Assembly (NCBI GenBank): GCA_001275005.1 | Contig: JWZX01000682.1 | Location: 1-19,043, forward strand | Direction: 5' to 3' | Source of the DNA: Chrysochromulina tobinii | Lineage: Eukaryota > Haptophyta > Prymnesiales > Chrysochromulinaceae | Length of the DNA stretch: 19,043 bases | Shown here: piece after piece, positions 17,801 through 19,043 of the stretch | Position numbering within the stretch: position 1 is the first letter of the stretch | How the letters are laid out: each line of letters begins with the position of its first letter | Program-made: the position numbers and the translations under genes | Notes under the pieces: model-generated | Databases searched by the model: none | What the model saw: the letters and a program-made list of their open reading frames with translations, nothing else | Told to the model about the DNA's origin: nothing

Positions 17801-19043
17801 AACGTAACGTGAGACTCGATCCAGCTTCTGTCGCCAGCCACTTTGGTGAGAATGATAGAGTCCCCATCGGCATTGAAGTGTGCTACTGTGGCCGGGCGCC
17901 ACTTCATATGCTGGTGCCCCTCGTTGTCCTCACCATCAATCTCACAGTGTGTTTCGACCCACACTCGGCTGCCAGCGACCAAGTTTGCAGCGCGGGCCTG
18001 AGCGTCAGCCAGCTGCAGCTGCGTTGGCGCAAAACGGCTTGCCGTGGGCCCCGATGGAACCGGAGCACGAGCATTAGGCATGCAAGGAGGCAAGAGCACA
18101 ATGCCATCCATGATGTAGGTGCTCTTGGTCCGACGCTCGTTGAGCTGCCTGGTGGCGGCGGGAGGCCGCCCAAAGCGATCAGCAATGTCCTCGAGCGTCT
18201 CGTCATGACTGGCCTGATGGAACTCAGGCAGCATGATGCACGAGTACGCCCTCAGCTTGCCAGTAAGGTTGAGGTCGCTGCTCGCAATCAGCTGCAGATA
18301 AGTTGCCAGCATAGGGTGGAGCGCACGCACGTCCTCCTGGAATTCAAGGATGACCTCAAGCACCGCCGCTGCAACCGCCTGATCGCTGTAGCTTGCATTC
18401 ACGATGCTGCGGATGGTCTCGTTCTCCTTGCACACATACCGCCATGCGCCTGCCGGTGGCTGCGGCTCGTCGAGCGCCACATATGTGCCGCGAGTGCCTT
18501 TTGCCGCGAGTGCTGGACAGTCCAGCACGATCCCGGAGCGCCATGTGTCGTCTTCCAGTACCTCGACGAGGTCGTCCGGCTGCGCTGGAACCAGCCGGAT
18601 GTGCGGCAGCGGTGGCCACTGGTACATGCTGAGTACTTTGGCGATTGCAGCCGTCACAAGCTTGGTCACGGCCGTAGGCGGCACGGTGAGCGTCGTGCAT
18701 GCGCAAGCTGTGCAGTGCCAATCGCCCTCAGGGATGGTCGAGAGCAGAGGTGTCACGCAATAAATGTGGTACCCTAGGTCGCAGCCATCGCAAATAAGCA
18801 TCCGAGACTCGTCAGCCCCACCACCGCAGATACCGCACGACATTGTTTCGATGTGCATCTCATACTCCTCAGCGAGCTTCATGGCCTCCTCAACAGCGGT
18901 TTTGTATTCCATCTGATCAGCCTGACTGTAGACACAGTGCGACGTATTCTTGAGCTTCTTGATCTCGCCGCTTTTGTCGCAAGGGTGTCGATCTGACCAT
19001 GTCTTGAGGTCTTTCTCATTGAACACGTCACAGGGAGCCGTCG
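14899..19043 (-). CDS. PHD finger-GNAT acetyltransferase-C5 cytosine methyltransferase fusion, 5' partial
   Basis: At least 1375 residues. The frame stays open to the window edge, so the start lies outside; the codon at 19024-19026 is GTG and is used here only as residue 1. Residues 64-108 form a complete C4HC3 PHD finger (C64, C67, C79, C82, H87, C90, C105, C108), a reader of histone tails. Segments near 146-166, 346-385 and 476-510 (VEVLEDDTWRSGIV; VEVLFDGAWQMARI) look Tudor/agenet-like. Cys/His clusters at about 561-588 and 636-653 resemble zinc fingers. Residues about 735-870 are a GNAT domain with the acetyl-CoA loop YEKQGVATRL (Q813, G814). An acidic linker with three repeats follows. 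Residues about 1100-1375 resemble a C5 methyltransferase: motif I EAFAGSG (1106-1112), catalytic SPQCTSVS (C1196), VEAP (E1256) and YCKFGMEYEKPT (to 1300). It is probably a nuclear chromatin regulator. PHD-GNAT order resembles plant IDM1-type acetyltransferases; the methyltransferase is the addition. GC3 looks lower than in the giant membrane-protein gene. Confidence 0.85.
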   Translation of the reverse strand, partial: TAPCDVFNEKDLKTWSDRHPCDKSGEIKKLKNTSHCVYSQADQMEYKTAVEEAMKLAEEYEMHIETMSCGICGGGADESRMLICDGCDLGYHIYCVTPLLSTIPEGDWHCTACACTTLTVPPTAVTKLVTAAIAKVLSMYQWPPLPHIRLVPAQPDDLVEVLEDDTWRSGIVLDCPALAAKGTRGTYVALDEPQPPAGAWRYVCKENETIRSIVNASYSDQAVAAAVLEVILEFQEDVRALHPMLATYLQLIASSDLNLTGKLRAYSCIMLPEFHQASHDETLEDIADRFGRPPAATRQLNERRTKSTYIMDGIVLLPPCMPNARAPVPSGPTASRFAPTQLQLADAQARAANLVAGSRVWVETHCEIDGEDNEGHQHMKWRPATVAHFNADGDSIILTKVAGDRSWIESHVTLSSEGVEWVRNVPWPHAKHQSDPFGVAGSGLFIPPFATWFEVRAFKSQQQMRSTVRTRPAPPPLTWLDLLPSTSEVEVLFDGAWQMARIAKKMAIGHFNVDLLDPKTREVLEELVCDVVRLRPYGTHKKLQRLPNRKRITEGTPDAEDDPSIEKCRELDHCYIHSRCGRGFEHPGNCKLHARPSTSTLQGEDGVYQDKEAAAEEGQPVQAAREPPEGAPAGAPATSPCLWCHQAFKRLKTHMPHCPRMPAVSEDDEKELRQVQQEDNEVASDEVNESHYIPSWAKGVVETIKDLKQTQPELLQGAKDVLEERFGHVEWFKALVPGLLGLSKFGKVAINYRPGKSKPLADNQAGDSQHDNLGLALIVQGEEVIAAACTCIVRANSRSKSIALEVLLFAVKASYEKQGVATRLVSEIFRHCRARVIPEVMILSDKRIEQPRNWWVLKGGFELQGRRNQAFGHLDGLMKHMGLNSLPPSFMLPWTVFQDAVEERRNASHSLTILVAPVSEWLVLNDVTADAPLPPTSAGATSKRPMIAVSTNQKRSKTIKRSACASCEEEEEDEAGTADGEVDDAANGAVHGPLGQEGEEDAEAGAAGGEVDDAANGAVHGPLGQEGEEDEAGAAGGEVDDAANGAVHGPLGQEGEAEALCVAPRAAGQAANDDEEAATATPAAAVRRPTVQPNRVFPCRRTTLRKMRIMEAFAGSGRLATQCCNSSGAEVLIIERDCKAPDYNDVLTQPRVGAPPGEAAAQMRQAAANSKATVYFELCMCRDIKPEDLPTLDYAHFSPQCTSVSRAAGSAHPRKETDMPVAFLGYDDCCKEYNSDLQWILDVCQNQRRRSGNSDFKFTVEAPVGNAQKLIHFKMMQVPVDHGGIGATQVELTYCKFGMEYEKPTFFWTNIESLIKELENGEKICSEETPCKVGPACHKQLGRDAGPTTDAARFPPDLVVFLQSHVEKACSKRRNDSVPA
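15877..16134 (-). repeat. Three 28-29-residue acidic repeats in the GNAT-methyltransferase linker
   Basis: Units begin on the plus strand at 15877, 15961 and 16048, spaced 84 and 87 bp, both multiples of three. Each encodes GEVDDAANGAVHGPLGQEG with acidic residues around it, covering residues about 965-1050. The units at 15877 and 15961 match apart from a 3-bp insertion. The one at 16048 has four visible substitutions plus a longer acidic codon run, so the first two are the more recent duplication. Confidence 0.9.

Noticed and set aside
17422-18777. A 451-codon plus-strand open frame opposite the PHD-GNAT-methyltransferase gene
   Set aside because: The minus strand here encodes a complete PHD finger and Tudor-like segments. 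The plus-strand translation has no recognisable domain and an Arg/His/Cys-rich composition typical of a shadow.
14899-19043. The right-hand gene as a complete retrotransposon or giant-virus insertion
   Set aside because: No reverse transcriptase, integrase, capsid or terminal repeat is visible in the window. Only composition and domain type hint at mobility, so it is listed as a question, not a feature.

Overview
The window looks like nuclear DNA from a high-GC single-celled alga, plausibly a haptophyte or pelagophyte. Four things point that way: long coding frames without visible introns on both strands, very GC-rich third codon positions in most genes, clearly eukaryotic domains (PHD finger, SET, C2, IPT/TIG, LRR), and no operons or bacterial ribosome-binding sites. 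The lineage is an inference; no rRNA or organelle marker is present.

Layout, left to right. (1) 289-2874 (+): an 861-residue protein with a disordered Pro/Ala-rich head, a long coiled coil, a conserved-looking region of unknown function and four C-terminal leucine-rich repeats. (2) 3358-4296 (+): a small SET-domain protein resembling the SETD9 family. (3) 4882-5949 (-): a low-complexity, highly charged protein of unknown function. (4) 6209-14191 (+): a 2660-residue type I membrane protein with a signal peptide, 18 consecutive IPT/TIG-like domains, one transmembrane helix and three cytoplasmic C2 domains. Its end is followed by perfect 46-bp repeats that include the stop codon. (5) 14899 to the right edge (-), 5' end cut off by the window: a large chromatin-type protein that joins a PHD finger, Tudor/agenet-like segments, zinc-knuckle-like motifs, a GNAT acetyltransferase domain and a C5-cytosine methyltransferase-like domain.

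The genes do not form an obvious pathway. Two of the five are predicted chromatin modifiers, the SET protein and the PHD-GNAT-methyltransferase. The most notable object is the right-hand gene. By domain content, one polypeptide would read histone tails, acetylate a protein substrate and methylate cytosine. Its third-position GC appears lower by eye than that of the giant membrane-protein gene next to it, so acquisition by transfer or a mobile element is possible. The second notable object is the giant membrane protein, which has a plexin-like repeat ectodomain on a synaptotagmin/ferlin-like calcium-sensing tail.

No tRNA, rRNA, CRISPR array, insertion sequence or replication origin was recognised. 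Many long open frames on the opposite strands of the GC-rich genes are judged to be compositional shadows.
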